Shown: piece by piece, positions 26,801 to 41,100 of the stretch
Position numbering within the stretch: the stretch's first letter is position 1
How the letters are laid out: the number at the start of each line of letters is the position of its first letter
Assembly (NCBI RefSeq): GCF_001039355.2
Contig: NW_019773737.1
Coordinates: 501,385 to 565,384 of the forward strand
Source: Lingula anatina
Taxonomy: Eukaryota; Brachiopoda; Lingulata; Lingulida; Lingulidae
Direction of reading: 5' to 3'
Length of the DNA stretch: 64,000 nucleotides
Notes under the pieces: model-generated
What the model saw: the letters and a program-made list of their open reading frames with translations, nothing else
Told to the model about the DNA's origin: nothing
Databases searched by the model: none
Made by a program: the position numbers and the translations under genes

Positions 26801-27459
26801 TTTACAGTGTGGGGGTGGTTGAACCCATATGCTTACATTATTATTTTTATTTTCAGTAGGTCGTAGACATGAAACCTTGGGGATTGATGTTACTATAATT
26901 TGGGGGGGGGGGGTTATTTTTCACATCGTTATTTAGAGTAAGGAACATGAAAATGTGTAGATTGATAAACCTCTCATGTACATGGGTCCTTGAGAAATGC
27001 AGAGCTCGAAGAGCAATAAACAGGCCTTCAGCAGTTTAATTGACCATGCGGTCAAGAAAACCATTCTTATCTTCTCATCTTCTCCATGAGGAAATTGCAC
27101 TATGGGAAAACAAATCCCCAGCGGGCAAATTATGTTGTTTTAACGTTGAAACAACGTTGAACCATAACGTTGATAACACGTTGGATAAACGTTGGATTAG
27201 AAAGTTGGATCAACGTCAGATAACAACATTGTATCAACCCCAATTGTAAGCCAACATTCTTGCATGGAAAGACATTAAAATGACCTGGAATGTTTATATT
27301 TTTGGTACAAAACGCAGGTACACAATTATAACGTACACTGTAAAAACATCCAAGTGCCTGCTTTGTTTGATTTTTTCAGCGCATTTAGCTCCTAAGCATG
27401 TTTTGCACCTAAGCATTTACACCCTTTTAGCCTGGATGTGTTTAGCAGTAGGACATGTT

Positions 27460-27527
<68 letters not shown>

Positions 27528-30500
27528 AACATCATATATATATATCACTTAATATGGAATATTATTTTTTGGCGAGTAAATTTTCTATCAAATATTGATT
27601 TTCTATCTAACAGTTTTAAATCTGAAACTGAGGTGTGTAGACAGGTGTGTTACCTAATTACCACATAACTCCCGAAACAATTGATGCATGCAGTTGCATG
27701 TTCTGTGGTACGAAATGTGAGGGGTGGTCTTTTCGGCAATTTCTGCCCTTGTATAAAAACGCATGGGTTCGGTTAATCCTTGGAGTGTGTTTAGAGAAGC
27801 AACAGGGGTCGCTCTGGAACTTGACAGGTGCCTTAGTGAAGATATGATTCGACAGCCAAGCAATGCAGCTTACTATGGGATTCTTGCGCTCAGAGAAAAT
27901 GACCAGAAACGGACAGCCATTGCCAGGTAATTCAACATATATCAGGAACCGTTTGTGAAGTCCTCCAAAGAAATGCTGCAACAGGGGCACCTAGTCCAAT
28001 AACTCGGGGGATCGACCAGGGTGTCCGCGTATCACACCAAGGAGACAGGATTGCCTTCTCCTTAGAGGGCGCCGTGCTGGTCGTACAAAGAAAACCAGTG
28101 TCCTCAGAAAAGAGAGGCAGAATGTCATTCAAACGCCCGGTTCAAGGTCCCACGTGAAAAAAATAGATTTCTGCAACCCATGTTATTTTGCACAAAGGCC
28201 AGCAGGGAAACCACTGTTAACAGCAGGTCATATACAGCGACGTCTGCAATGGGCTGGGGACCACGTGCGTTTGCAGCCAAAACACTGGAATCACGTCGTT
28301 TTCAGTGATGAGGCCACATATGGATTTTTAGGGTTGATCGTCGAATCCGTGTCCACCGACGTGTACCAGGGCATAAAACGATGATTTTGTACTGCCTAGG
28401 GTGCAAGCAGGGGATGGTAACGTCTCTGTTTGGGGAGCATTTCATGTCGGTGCCCAGAACCAGTTGGTTTTTCTAGGAGGCAATCTCATTCAGGATTCCT
28501 ACAGAGACATTCTACAGCAAACAATGCTTCGATTGGTAAGAGTCATCTTCAGAAACAACTCTGTGTACCAAGACGACTGCGCAACTCCACAAATAGTGAT
28601 GAACTGCGACAGGCAAATGTCACTGCGTGGAATGATATCCCCACCCAAACTCTAAAAAACGTGTCACAGGGTATGCCATGTAGGATGAGGGCGCTGCAAG
28701 CGGCTGCTGGAGGACATACCCGCAATTACTGACTATTCATGATTAACTGTAGTGAGTTCTTTGATTGTGTAACATATCACTGTCTGGAGGCTATCATTGT
28801 CTTTAATATCTTATCTTAAAGTTTATACTGACATCAAACTGTTGATATGGTTTTCTGGGGGTGTTCTTTTCTTTTGAATGGCATCTTATGTCAGATATGA
28901 TAATATTGACCAAAATATCTTACAACAGAAGACTGGATGTTATTATCACTCAGTGACATACTTTTTTAATTACTCAAACCAAAAAAAATAATCAGCACTC
29001 AAAAATAACAATGATAAAAATATTCCATATTGAGTAGCAACCCTGTATGTGTAATGCGACCTCTGCGACTACGTCACTTACGTAAGCCCGGTGGAATTGG
29101 ATAGCGAAGTCAGCCGAGCGTAGGGCAACGACTGAGGAAACAAAGATACCTGACGCCCAATTGAGTAACAAGATAAATGTTAATATTTTATTAAATCTAT
29201 TGTTATAGTTAAATTTTTCCCGTATAAAGGCGTATTTTTATCTGATGTTATTGATGTCGATTTCCAGATATTGTTAATTCTTCTTAACACTGAAGCTCCT
29301 TTACCGAGCTGCTTTTGACATCAGATTTCAGCATCACCAGTATTGGTTATCAAGCTTCCTAGGTATGGCAATCGCGTTACTTTCTCAATTGGTTCAGTCC
29401 CAACATGATAAGTAATACCGGTATAAATACATATTTGTTAAGTATTAGAGTATGGCTTTTTTCTTTTTAAAATATTGCACTTTGTCTGAATGGTTTTATA
29501 ATATATTTGATTGAACTGATATCAAATATACCTGAAAACAATAAAACATTAAATAATTTGCAGTGTATCTATAGTTTTGTTCTGGTCTGACGGATTTCAT
29601 TTCAATCTGACAGAATGTTCACACTTGTCAGACCGAATGACTTTTTTTGCCTGTCGTAAATTATATACATATACTAGTGTAAGGCATGGTCATCTGTAAA
29701 TATTATCATCTAAGAAGGTATCGAAATAACCTGTCTCCCCTATTTAGGTTCACTATACTGAAGTAGCATTACTAAAGAAGCAACTAGTCCTTTATCAGGC
29801 GCGTGCCTACCGTGTATACAGGTAAAACCGACAGGCAGACTCTTCGTTAGATAACTGATTTTTGTGTCTGGTGTCTGCACTTGTACCTTTTAAGCAGTAT
29901 TATTAACCACCGTTATTTAAGTAATGTATATGATTCATTAAGACATTGTTTTATCTCTGAAGCTATATCGTAAATTGCCGGCAATTTTTACCATCAGAGT
30001 TTAAGGAAGAATTTCACCGACTGTGTGAGAGAGGCGCATTTCCAGTTTACCGTCAGCGAGTAGCTATTGTTGGACCTTACGGTGTGGGGAAGACCCATCT
30101 TGTCAAGCGCCTCCTTCAAGAGGAATATGACGAAGAATCAGACGCATATACACGTGGTGTAAAGATATACCGCGATAGATGCATCGTCCATAAAGACGGC
30201 CGATCTAGTTGGGTCAGAGGGAAAGGTAATGAGACTTAGAAAACATATTTGACACTAATGTATTTGGGAAGGAAAGAACAGAATAGAGCAAAATTAGGGG
30301 CGCTGTATTTTTCCATAAGCTCTAAAGTGGTTAAGATTTTTCCACCACATTGGGCTCGAAGACGAGGGGATACAATCAGTGCATATTCATGTATGGCTAC
30401 AACAGCTTTGCTGAAAAAAGTACTCGTTAAAAAGCTCTGTGGGTTTCTTGTCAATACATTCAGACACCTGCGATCGTGACAGTTTCATTTTCCAAGATTC

Positions 30501-33500
30501 NAATTTTGAAAGTTCGATCATCACTGTTTTTTAATTTGTTTTCAGTATAACGTGGTGAAGAAATCATGATAATCTACTGTTTACATTGATTACTTGTTAA
30601 GCGCCATTTCAGTTTGTTTGTGACTTAGTTGCTCTTTCAACGGTGGTTATGCACTATTACTATTCTGAGCAATAAATGAACATCAAAATTAATGATGTCA
30701 CGTTTTTGTCCCTAGATAAGATCGGTGGTTTTGTAAACCAAGTCTCTATTCTTCACATTATAGAAGAGGCTTTTTGCCTATAAAATGATGCCTTTTGTTC
30801 GGAAAGCATTGATGTATTATTTGCATTATCTGTAATATACTGGTAGCAAAACCAATTCAAATCGTTTGTGCGCAATTAAGTGTTTTTGTTTTATTCTCTC
30901 TTTTCTGCACCAAGTCGCCACTTTTTACATTATAGAAAAGGGTTTTTTGCCTATAAAAACGATGCCTTTTGTTCGGAAAGCATTGATGTATTATTTGCAT
31001 TATCTGTAATTTAGTGGTCGCAAAACCCATTCAATACGCTTTTTCGCAATTATGTATTTTTGCTTTATTCTCTCTTTTCTGCACCAAGAGTGTCTTTAAA
31101 AATGCCGTGTATACGTACTGTGACCATTCCAAGTAATTCACAAACATTAAAATAACATTTCACGTCTTTCGTGTTCATTCTACAGGGTGTGCTGAAAGTA
31201 ATGCACCATCTGTGTAAAAATTACACTATTTGACCTGTGGGACCCGGTCGTTAAAAGTGATTCGCGGTTTATTGGTCAAGTAGCCAGTGATTAATTTTCA
31301 TCCATTATTACCAACATAAAGTGTGTCATTGGAGGTGTAACATACGTTCCTGCCATGGTGAACGTACATTTGTACGGGAGCTCACAATAAAGGAAGAAAA
31401 GAAATTGCTACTCTGGTGGAGGAGGGTATACAGTGTACATTTCCCCAAGATAGCCCCTAGATATGGTGTGTCTGGCCAGATTATTTATAGAGTTTGCGAA
31501 AGGAAGGACACTGTTGATGTCCATATGTCCATTTTCAAAAGACATGTGCTGTAACTGCATGTAACTCTGGGCAATAAACAATTATCAAAAGTAGCTGATC
31601 ATTTTGCTGTCTGAAATCAAAATGTGTTGTTTTAAAAACAAAGCCACCTTTTTTATTACGAAAGACAGACTTCAGAAATAAGATGCTGCCTACGTATGTT
31701 AAGCCTCTCTTCTGGTCCTCAAATCAAGTTCGGTCCCTTGGCTCTAAACTGTTTACCAGAGGCTATGTTCTAGTCTTACACCTGTAAATGTCCATCATGT
31801 CCTGTTCAAACGTGTTCCCCAAACGTGTCCTTGGATGACTCTTTTTTGGGCCCCAAACTTTTTCTGCGGTATAGTCTTCATTTTGAAACCTGCCAGTATG
31901 ACGTTCGGGGGAGGGGAGGGGATTAATTACTTGCAGTTAAGCAACTCAACTAACGGTCATTTGGTTGATTCGTGAGAAAAACGGACTAGCTGGCTATTAT
32001 TTCACAGCATAAATTGAAAGATATAAATTGCAGAGTAACCTTGAGTCGCAAGGACACTACTTATAATTATTTATTCCCTTCATGTTCCCCCCCCCCCGGG
32101 CACTTGTTATTGATACTCCGTATCTTGATTAATGTGGAAGAATCGAAAGATGAAAAGAGCGCCCAGACATGCTTTTGACAGGTTAGGTCACGAAGTAACG
32201 GATACGGCATCTCAGGCCACAAAATATGGCTTCACAGGGCAGTGAACAAAATCGAGAAATTCCCCTCTCCGACAAAATTCCGAGCATATACGGTCACATG
32301 TCTTTACAACAAATCAGTATCATTATACTGAATTCTATTACTGTTCTATTACTGATGTTGTATTCAACCATCTAATAAAATTTGATACTTGACGAAAATT
32401 TTATTGCAGGATTTTACAATATCACTACTTTGCACCATTGCTATTATATGGCGCAGCCCGCACGAAAACGCAGTAGATGCTCCAGCACAGTAGACTACTG
32501 CAATCATACTGCAAATATGCTTCAAATCTGCTTCGCATTGGGAGCTAATTAGCATATTTGAAACATGCTTCTATCATGCTGCTAATCTACTGCATTAATG
32601 CTCCTCCTCTGTACAACCCTATGTAATTTTTGAAGTAGAATTGCAGTAGGGTATACTGCATTTCTACTGCAAATACAGGTATGCTCCACACCACTACTGC
32701 GTTAATGCTTCTTTGCTACTTCGATACTACTGCATTTTTGTGCGGGAGAGTACAGGTTCCAAACAGGTATAGCTGCAAACAGTAAAATTGTTTGATATTA
32801 ATAAAATATAAACAATAATGTTGATCAAAATAACTNCCCCCCCCCCCCCGGCACTTGTAATTGATACTCCGTATTTTTTTTTTTTATTGACACAATACAT
32901 CACGAATACATGACAATACAAAAACAAACAAACAAACAAACAGACACTCGCTCACACACTCACACATAAGAGATGTTATACTATATAGCACTTTTTAGTT
33001 AATTACATCATCGTACGCTAAATATTCAAATTGAAAATAACTTAATTATAGTTGAATTGTACTGACAGATTGACTTATCTGTTTTCACCAGATATCTAAG
33101 CGATGAAATCAAACCTCCTAATGTTGGTTTACCCTGTGAACATCTTCTTAAATAAATATAAAATTTAAAAATAAAATTAAAATTGCAACATAATGAGATT
33201 AATAATTGGAGAGAGGCTCGTAGAGCCGACTAAGCAATTCCTTTTTGAGACAGGTAGAGTAACTTGAGTATAAGATAATATATATTCTACCAAGTCAGTC
33301 AATAATTTTTGGGTAACCGCACAATTCCAGAATAAATGCTCTGTTGTTTCTTCAGCTCCTTTGCAAAGGGAACATATACTGTTGTCAACCATTTTATATT
33401 TGAAAAGCAGTGAATTTGTGGTAAGGATATTATGATTAATTCGAAATTGGAACCAGTGAAGCTTTGAATCTTTTGTTATTGTGAAAGGAAGTTCAAAAAT

Positions 33501-35077
33501 CTTCGGGCATTCATTTTCTTCCAAATTTAACAACTCCTTCCATTTATTCATACCTTTTGACATCTCAAGAACACCTACTTTACTTAAAGTTTTATAACAA
33601 ATCTTTGAGCCTTTTGAACAACCTAAATATTTTTTTCATGGAAGTTAACTTGGACTCCATATTTTGCTTCGTTATCTTACCTAAATCTACGTCAAATTCT
33701 ATCCCTAGCATTTTAAAACTAGTTTTCCCCAATCTAATCTATATTTTGGGCAGAGGATATCATTAGAGTATCGCTTTGACCCAATCCATATAACTTCAGT
33801 TTAAGAGAGATTAATATGCAGACCGGAGATCTTCGAAAATTTATCCAAGACAAACATACATTCATTCAGTGACTTTTCACTCCCGTCAAGTGTTAGAGTA
33901 GTGTCATCTGCATATAATGAAATTTTTAGTTCTTTTGCACCTATATTAATACCCCTAATATTGTCATTGTTTCGTTTAAACGCCGCCAATATTTCGGCGC
34001 ATAGAATAAAGAGATAGGGTGAGAGGGGATCCCCCTGACGGCATCCTCTATTAATTTTAAAGAATTCCGACATATTCCCCCCTTGATTTATTGTAGCAGA
34101 GATGTCATTGTAGAACAATGATACCCATCTCCTGACTGAATCACCAAAGTTAAAAAAGGTCAGAACCTTTTGAATGAATGACCAAGACAAGGAATCGAAT
34201 GCCTTTTCAAAGTCAATTAATAACAGTAACCCAGGAATATTTTCTTCCTCAGTATACTGCATTGTATCGTATATAAGTCGCGTGTTCTCTCCGATATATC
34301 TANTATATTCCCCCCTTGATTTACTGTAGCAGAGATGTCATTGTAGAACAATGATACCCATCTCCTGACTGAATCACCAAAGTTAAAAAAGGTCAGAACC
34401 TTTTGAATGAATGACCAAGACAAGGAATCGAATGCCTTTTCAAAGTCAATTAATAACAGTAACCCAGGAATATTTTCTTCCTCAGTATACTGCATTGTAT
34501 CGTATATAAGTCGCGTGTTCTCTCCGATATATCTACCAGTCATGAATCCGGTTTGTTCCGGATATATTAATTTATCTAACACTAGTTTTACCCTAGCAGC
34601 TATCGAACCCGAGGCGATCTTGTATATAGTATTGAGAAGTGATATGGGGCGCCAGTTTTTAAGAAAGTGGCGTGGTTTATCTCCCTTTGGGAGGCAAGTG
34701 ATTATACCTTGTTTTTGCGTCACCGATAACTGGCCAGTTTCGTAAGATTCTTCCAAGATTCTTCGTATTTTTGTAAACCTTCGTCTTGTATATTTTTCAA
34801 CCAGGCTCTAGGCCCTGTGGCCCCTATAAGTCACACAGCTCCATAACCTGACGCATCTTGGGTTAGAAAATATCATGTCAATATCAATGTTCTTTTCACA
34901 ATCCTCAGATGACCCAGAAGATCATCTAGTGCAACACATGGTAATTGGAATCCAGAATCCAGACGCATTCCGCCGGGTAGACCAAGTGGACGAAGAGCCA
35001 CCAGTGAAATCCCGAAAAGTGGAGGTTATTTATTGCAACACCCGGGAGTCAGAAACAGGTGCATGTTCCTCACTTAC

Positions 35078-35112
<35 letters not shown>

Positions 35113-38100
35113 GAACAGAAACAATAAATTATATTTCTTTACTTCCCCCCCCCCCCCAAAAAAAAATAATAAAAATACACACCTTTTTCACGACTGTGGT
35201 CCATCCATTTCGTAAGAGTTCACTTAATATCGTAATATCTGGGGAATGTATGAAACAGTATTCTTTGGTATAAGACAGTGTGGAATAGGTTACGGACAAT
35301 GGAGTAGCAATTTCATTGTCACCACTCTTTCAGCAATCAATGGGAGCATCGAGATGAGTCAAGGCCTAATAAGGCCGCTACCTAAATATGGTGGACCTAT
35401 ATGTAAGGAAAACCGCTTAATCATGTAATGGTCTCCCCGCCTCTCACTAGGCTCCCCCACGTATCTTCCCTCGACAGGTTGAATTGGGCCGAGATTTAAT
35501 TAGTGAGCCCCTTCAGGGACGACGCGCAGAGAGGCGTGTGAGAGATAGAGAGACCATTAACGATTTAAGCGGTTTCCCTTTCATGTAGCTCCGCCATATT
35601 AGGTAGCAACCTTACTAGACCTCGGCTCTTCTCGATGTGAATGCTCCCAATGTTACCTAACTTAAATATACCTTAAACCACGCTCATGAGACCCTTCCAA
35701 ATTAATCGTATTTATAGCAGAGACGGCCAGTTTCAAGAATTTCCATCCGGACCTTGTGCAAAAAATAAAGTCAGTTGCTCGTGGAGAACCTGTGGATCCT
35801 GAGAAACAGATTACAGTTTGGGATTTTGGTGGTCAAGATGTCTACTACACCACTCACCAGACTTTCCTCTCAGAGCAGAGCATCTACTTGTTGGTGTTCC
35901 GGCTTGACGTAGACCTCGATACCAAAATACCGGTATACAGAGGAGAGAAGACGGTGAAAGGTATGATGAAGATTACATTTAGATGCCTTTTTTTAGGTAA
36001 CTGTGAAAGCCCATGTTAGATGTTTTATCTGTAAGCACTAATACAAGTGCAACTATCCTTTTGTTTGAATTGGAAACGCCGACCGTTCCGCTGTTTGCGC
36101 CTTCTGTTAATAATCGACAGAACTGGCCGTGTTATTTTTGTTGGGGAAATTGTGATTAACAGTCTTCTTTAGCTTAATGTTTCTTATACATTTTTCAGAG
36201 TTCATAGTGTATTGGTTGAACTCTATCCATATGCACACAGTTAGAAAATCAAGAGAAAACAAGAGCGTCATCCCACACGTTTTGATTATTGGAACTCATA
36301 AGGACAAATTGGCTTCAGAGGTAATAAATCTGTTTTTTTATTCAATTGTTCGATTCGTTTTATACCATACGTCCCATCCGTACCACTGCACTCTTCATAT
36401 TACGAGGCATTGCGAGTCATTTAGACTTTCAGAGTGTACACTTTATACTTTCCCTAAGTATCAAAGCTTGTTCACTATTCATACATTTTCATGGGGTAGC
36501 TTTACAGTTCCCCCTGAAGAACACCGGCAATCTGGAGTATTGTCAATCTAAGGAACTGCTCCTCAGTGAATCTTCAAATGAATATCATTAGTCCAAAATC
36601 CAACGTTTAGCATATTTAATTTTGCTAATTAATTAAGATATGAATTGAAAAATAAATAATATCTGTAACAGACAGACTCTCTTTGTGGTATAAAAAGCCT
36701 TTATTGATATAACTAAATTTTCACCCTGTAATAAACTGTGACATATAATTAATTACAATGACATTTAACAAAGCCGACTTTCCATTCTTCTGTCCCATCC
36801 CTGCGTTATATACTTCAGCTCGTCTAATAGGGCCATTAAGCTGAATTTCGTATGAAGATTTCCTTAAATGTAACCCCTCATCGTTTTCCGCGGCGATGAC
36901 CGAATTTAAGAATTTATCATCGAAGCTGTCGGGTGAAACATTATTAACCCTCAAGTGACCGAGTGGGGTCATTTACGACCCCAGCCATATGATTTAATGT
37001 GCCATCTCTTTATTTTTTATTCGAATTTTCTTTCCTTTCATGAGTTTGTCAGTCTACTAATCCTACACACTTTCACAGTTTTTTGTAGGGATCAACTAAT
37101 TAGTGTGGCGTATACATCGCAAACTCTTGGGGGGTCATTTATGACCCCAAAGAGAAGCATTGGTTTTTAAATATTAGTTTTTAAATTGTATTCAAATGTT
37201 TTGCCCACGCAACACTGACAGGAAAATGTCACATGCATGTGCTTCATGCAACCAGCCAGTGTGCCCAAAACATAGGCACAAATAAGTGGTTTGTGAAGAT
37301 TGTGTTTGAAGTGTTACTAATAGTACATCGCTGAATCTAATTTCAGTAGCTTTGTTGGGACTTGTACTCAAAACTGGGTCTCTCATTTTTACGGTTACAA
37401 TTTTCGGGTATTTTGGAAATCTAAAGAATTCTGTCGATATCATATTATACATATATTAGCAAATTGTGTGTGTGGATTTTGTTTTATACACAGATGTGGA
37501 AGTAACATACATGTAGGTTGACTGAATGTGTTCTGAGTAGTATGACTTCCTTACCAGCATTAGGGTATTCCCTACTAGGCAAGTCAGCTTATTATTCTTA
37601 TTAAAGTTAAAAGGATGCTATCTCAACATGCGTAAGTCAAACTATTTTTACTCAAAGTAATTTTGAAATGTACTTTTTTCATTTAGTGTGGCAAATAAAA
37701 AGAGAAATATTTCTGCAAGTGGAAAATGGCAAGGACTGTCTAAATACCGGTGTAATGTTGTTCTTAAAATCTGTGCTTGGTTATTTCATGCAATAAAAGT
37801 ATTATGACCAAATACTTATTACATTAGATCATTATAAAACACTTGTCTTAGATCCTGGGAGTAGTATAGGTATGATAAACCCTCAACAGCCTTTTATAAT
37901 AAGGATCCCTGTACAGAGCACAATGGGGTCATAGATGACCCCACTTGGTCATTTCAGTTGGTAAAATAGCTTGTTCTCTTGAGGGTTAAAGAGTTCCTGG
38001 TAGTCTCTTTGCCATCTTGCAAGCACTTTTAACAGTTATTATTTTCTTGTCATCAACAACTTCCCAGGTACCGTGTTATACCCAACTTTCCTATTTGTTT

Positions 38101-41100
38101 CTAGAACTCGCAATAATTCTGTTTACTTTCAGCGCAGGGCTTATCCTTTTGGTGTTTACGGGAATAGCTTTTTAACTTTCAATCGAAAGATCTTTGATCA
38201 CAAATTTTTTGTTTTAACCTTCGTAGTTACATCATTTTTACATCTGATCCACTCTCTGTGATCTGTTGGATTAGTTTATTATTGAACTCCCGACCTTGGT
38301 CGGACAGTATTGTCTGTGGGAACCCTAAACTTAAAACGAAAAACACTAAGATTTATTTATGGTTGATAAACAATGAAATGAATGTATAAGTATAAATACA
38401 CTCGTAGAAATAAGTATATGACAGGCGTTCTCAATTATTTTGTCATTTAAAACTTAAAACCCATAATCATTGGATTCGTAGTAGTATTAATAGGCAGTAA
38501 GTAAATCATACAAAGTTCAGATATTTTTCAAGTATGGTATTTAATGTCCAAAAACATGTTTCATGTGCCAAATTTAAACCTACACCAAAAACAAATCAAG
38601 CAAAACATTTGCAACACCAGTTGCCTCTTTAGATTGCAATGCCCGGACGTGTGCCATCCTTGAATAGTAACAAACCACATAGCAGTGCAGATGTACAAAT
38701 TGTTATTGGTGGTCTCCTTCAACGAGCCAATCAAATCTATACCAATCTGAATAAAATAAATATAATGATATAACTCATACTGGACAGTGTACGAAATTTA
38801 TTTATTATATAAGTAAGTAAAGTTTTCGTGAATATTGATGAAATTTAAAATTACTTTTATTTAGAAAAAATCATAAATATAAGAAAATAGCATTTGCTGG
38901 TGTGCTTTCTTGACAAACAAGCCTCGAGCATGACATATGTGAGTGCTATCTGCATGGGTAATAACGATGTAAGGAACAAATATTTCTTACCATATTCCAG
39001 GCTTCTGGCGTTGTGACTGGTATTGGTTGAAGAGTTGGGTCAGATTGTTTATTTTTTGTGTGTTGCCTTCTGGCAAATTGCGCAGCAGGCTATGAATTTT
39101 CTAACATCCTCGACCATATTACGCCAGTAGTACCTTTTCTGAAGCTTATCAAGAGTTTTATCCCGCCCGAGATGTCCGCCAATAACAGTACATTACGTAT
39201 TATTACAGAGGTGCCTTCACCCCCTGATTCATCATTGGTTTCAACATTTTGTTTGGGTTTTTATTCTGCACTTTATAGAGAAGTTCTCCTCTTTCGAGCT
39301 TAAAAAAAATCATAAATAAAGATTACATATTTCCAAACGCATATCAAGCATTGAAAACAGCAATTAATTTTTTTTTTTTTTTTTTTTTTATTCACAAAAA
39401 AGACAAACAAAAATACATCTGTAGACACACACACTAACACACACACACACAATAACACACACAAGACATTCATTATACATTAAGTAAACATGTAGATAGC
39501 CGGACTACGTACGAAACAGTATATTACAAGTGATGCTGCACATAACAAGATACCAACATTTTACATTTCACATAAGAAATTAGCGAAAAAGTAAAGTAAA
39601 TTTATAAGTGGAGAAACTAGTCAAAAATAGAATCCCAGGTTCTCCACTCTGTAAGAAAATGGCCTAATTGAAGATTTTTTTGAGAAACATATTTTTCTAA
39701 TTCGAATTTTGTTTTGATATATAAGAGAAGGGAAGGGAAGGTCGGCTGCATTTTTCTTTTAAAACAAGTATATATATAAAATTTGGAGACAAGAATAATG
39801 TAATTTAGAGGCTTGAAATTTGTTTTGGATACTCCAAAAAGTATATTTTCATCATAGAGTGTAATTCTTTCATCAGTTTTGTTAGCAATCAAGCGTTCCA
39901 TTTCAGTCCAAATGTTTCTTATTCGATAGCAATTTAAAAATACATGTCGCAAATCTTCCCTCTCCGCTCCACAGATAAAGCATTTCTCTGACACCTCAAT
40001 ACCGATTCTTTTCAGGTATGACCTAACTGGTAAGATTCTAAAAATTATTCTGTATTGGAACCATTGAAGTTTTGTTTCTCGTGTAACATAGAAACAATTC
40101 TCGTAAACATACTTCCAAGTGATATTTATATTTAGATCTAGGTTCCATTTCCTTTCGTGTACCAAGTTTTNNNNNNNNNNNNNNNNNNNNNNNNNNNNNN
40201 NNNNNNNNNNNNNNNNNNNNNNNNNNNNNNNNNNNNNNNNNNNNNNNNNNNNNNNNNNNNNNNNNNNNNNNNNNNNNNNNNNNNNNNNNNNNNNNNNNNN
40301 NNNNNNNNNNNNNNNNNNNNNNNNNNNNNNNNNNNNNNNNNNNNNNNNNNNNNNNNNNNNNNNNNNNNNNNNNNNNNNNNNNNNNNNNNNNNNNNNNNNN
40401 NNNNNNNNNNNNNNNNNNNNNNNNNNNNNNNNNNNNNNNNNNNNNNNNNNNNNNNNNNNNNNNNNNNNNNNNNNNNNNNNNNNNNNNNATCTGGCCCCCG
40501 TTTCACAAAAAAACTTAAGTCGGTTTCCCTGACTTAGGGCTTGGTTACCAACGTAATTAAGTCGTTACGTCACTAAGTCCCGTTTCACAAAGAATCTAAA
40601 AGGTCGCTTACGTCGTTTTTTTCTTAGCTGTAAGTCGACGATGTCAAGCCTCCTCGGGAGGAGACTTAAGTCGGCAAGCTCAACTAAAACTCGGTAAATG
40701 AGAGCATAAACAACAAAAATTTGGAAAGAACATACCTCCTTCAAGATATTGTGTTATAATATCCTTGAATAGCACTGACATTTATGGAATATTGAAATAA
40801 AAAATAAAATTCCACTTTACCCAGCCGATCGCGTGTTTGTTTATGTTTTTGACCGCTAGACGTCCCTCAGTAGTGTTCCACGACAAGCTAATGTTTAACT
40901 GTTGCTTTGAAGTTGTATTGAAGTTAAACTAATCAATAAAGTTCAAAAACAAACTTTGTTTGTGTTTTGGCTGACTTTTATCGTTGATAAACGATCGTTC
41001 GCGGCCGAAAGAGGCCATGAAACGTCATGTCTTGTGAAACTTTTGCAATTTTACACCTCCTTTTCTTGAAGAGTTTCTCGTGCGCGTCGACTACGGTAAG

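Noticed and set aside
27438-27668. ORF rich in Tyr-Ile
   Set aside because: Produced by the (AT)n microsatellite.
34407-34745. ORF on the + strand in the LINE
   Set aside because: Antisense of the reverse transcriptase region.
40119-40537. Open frames across the second N gap
   Set aside because: Made almost entirely of Ns.
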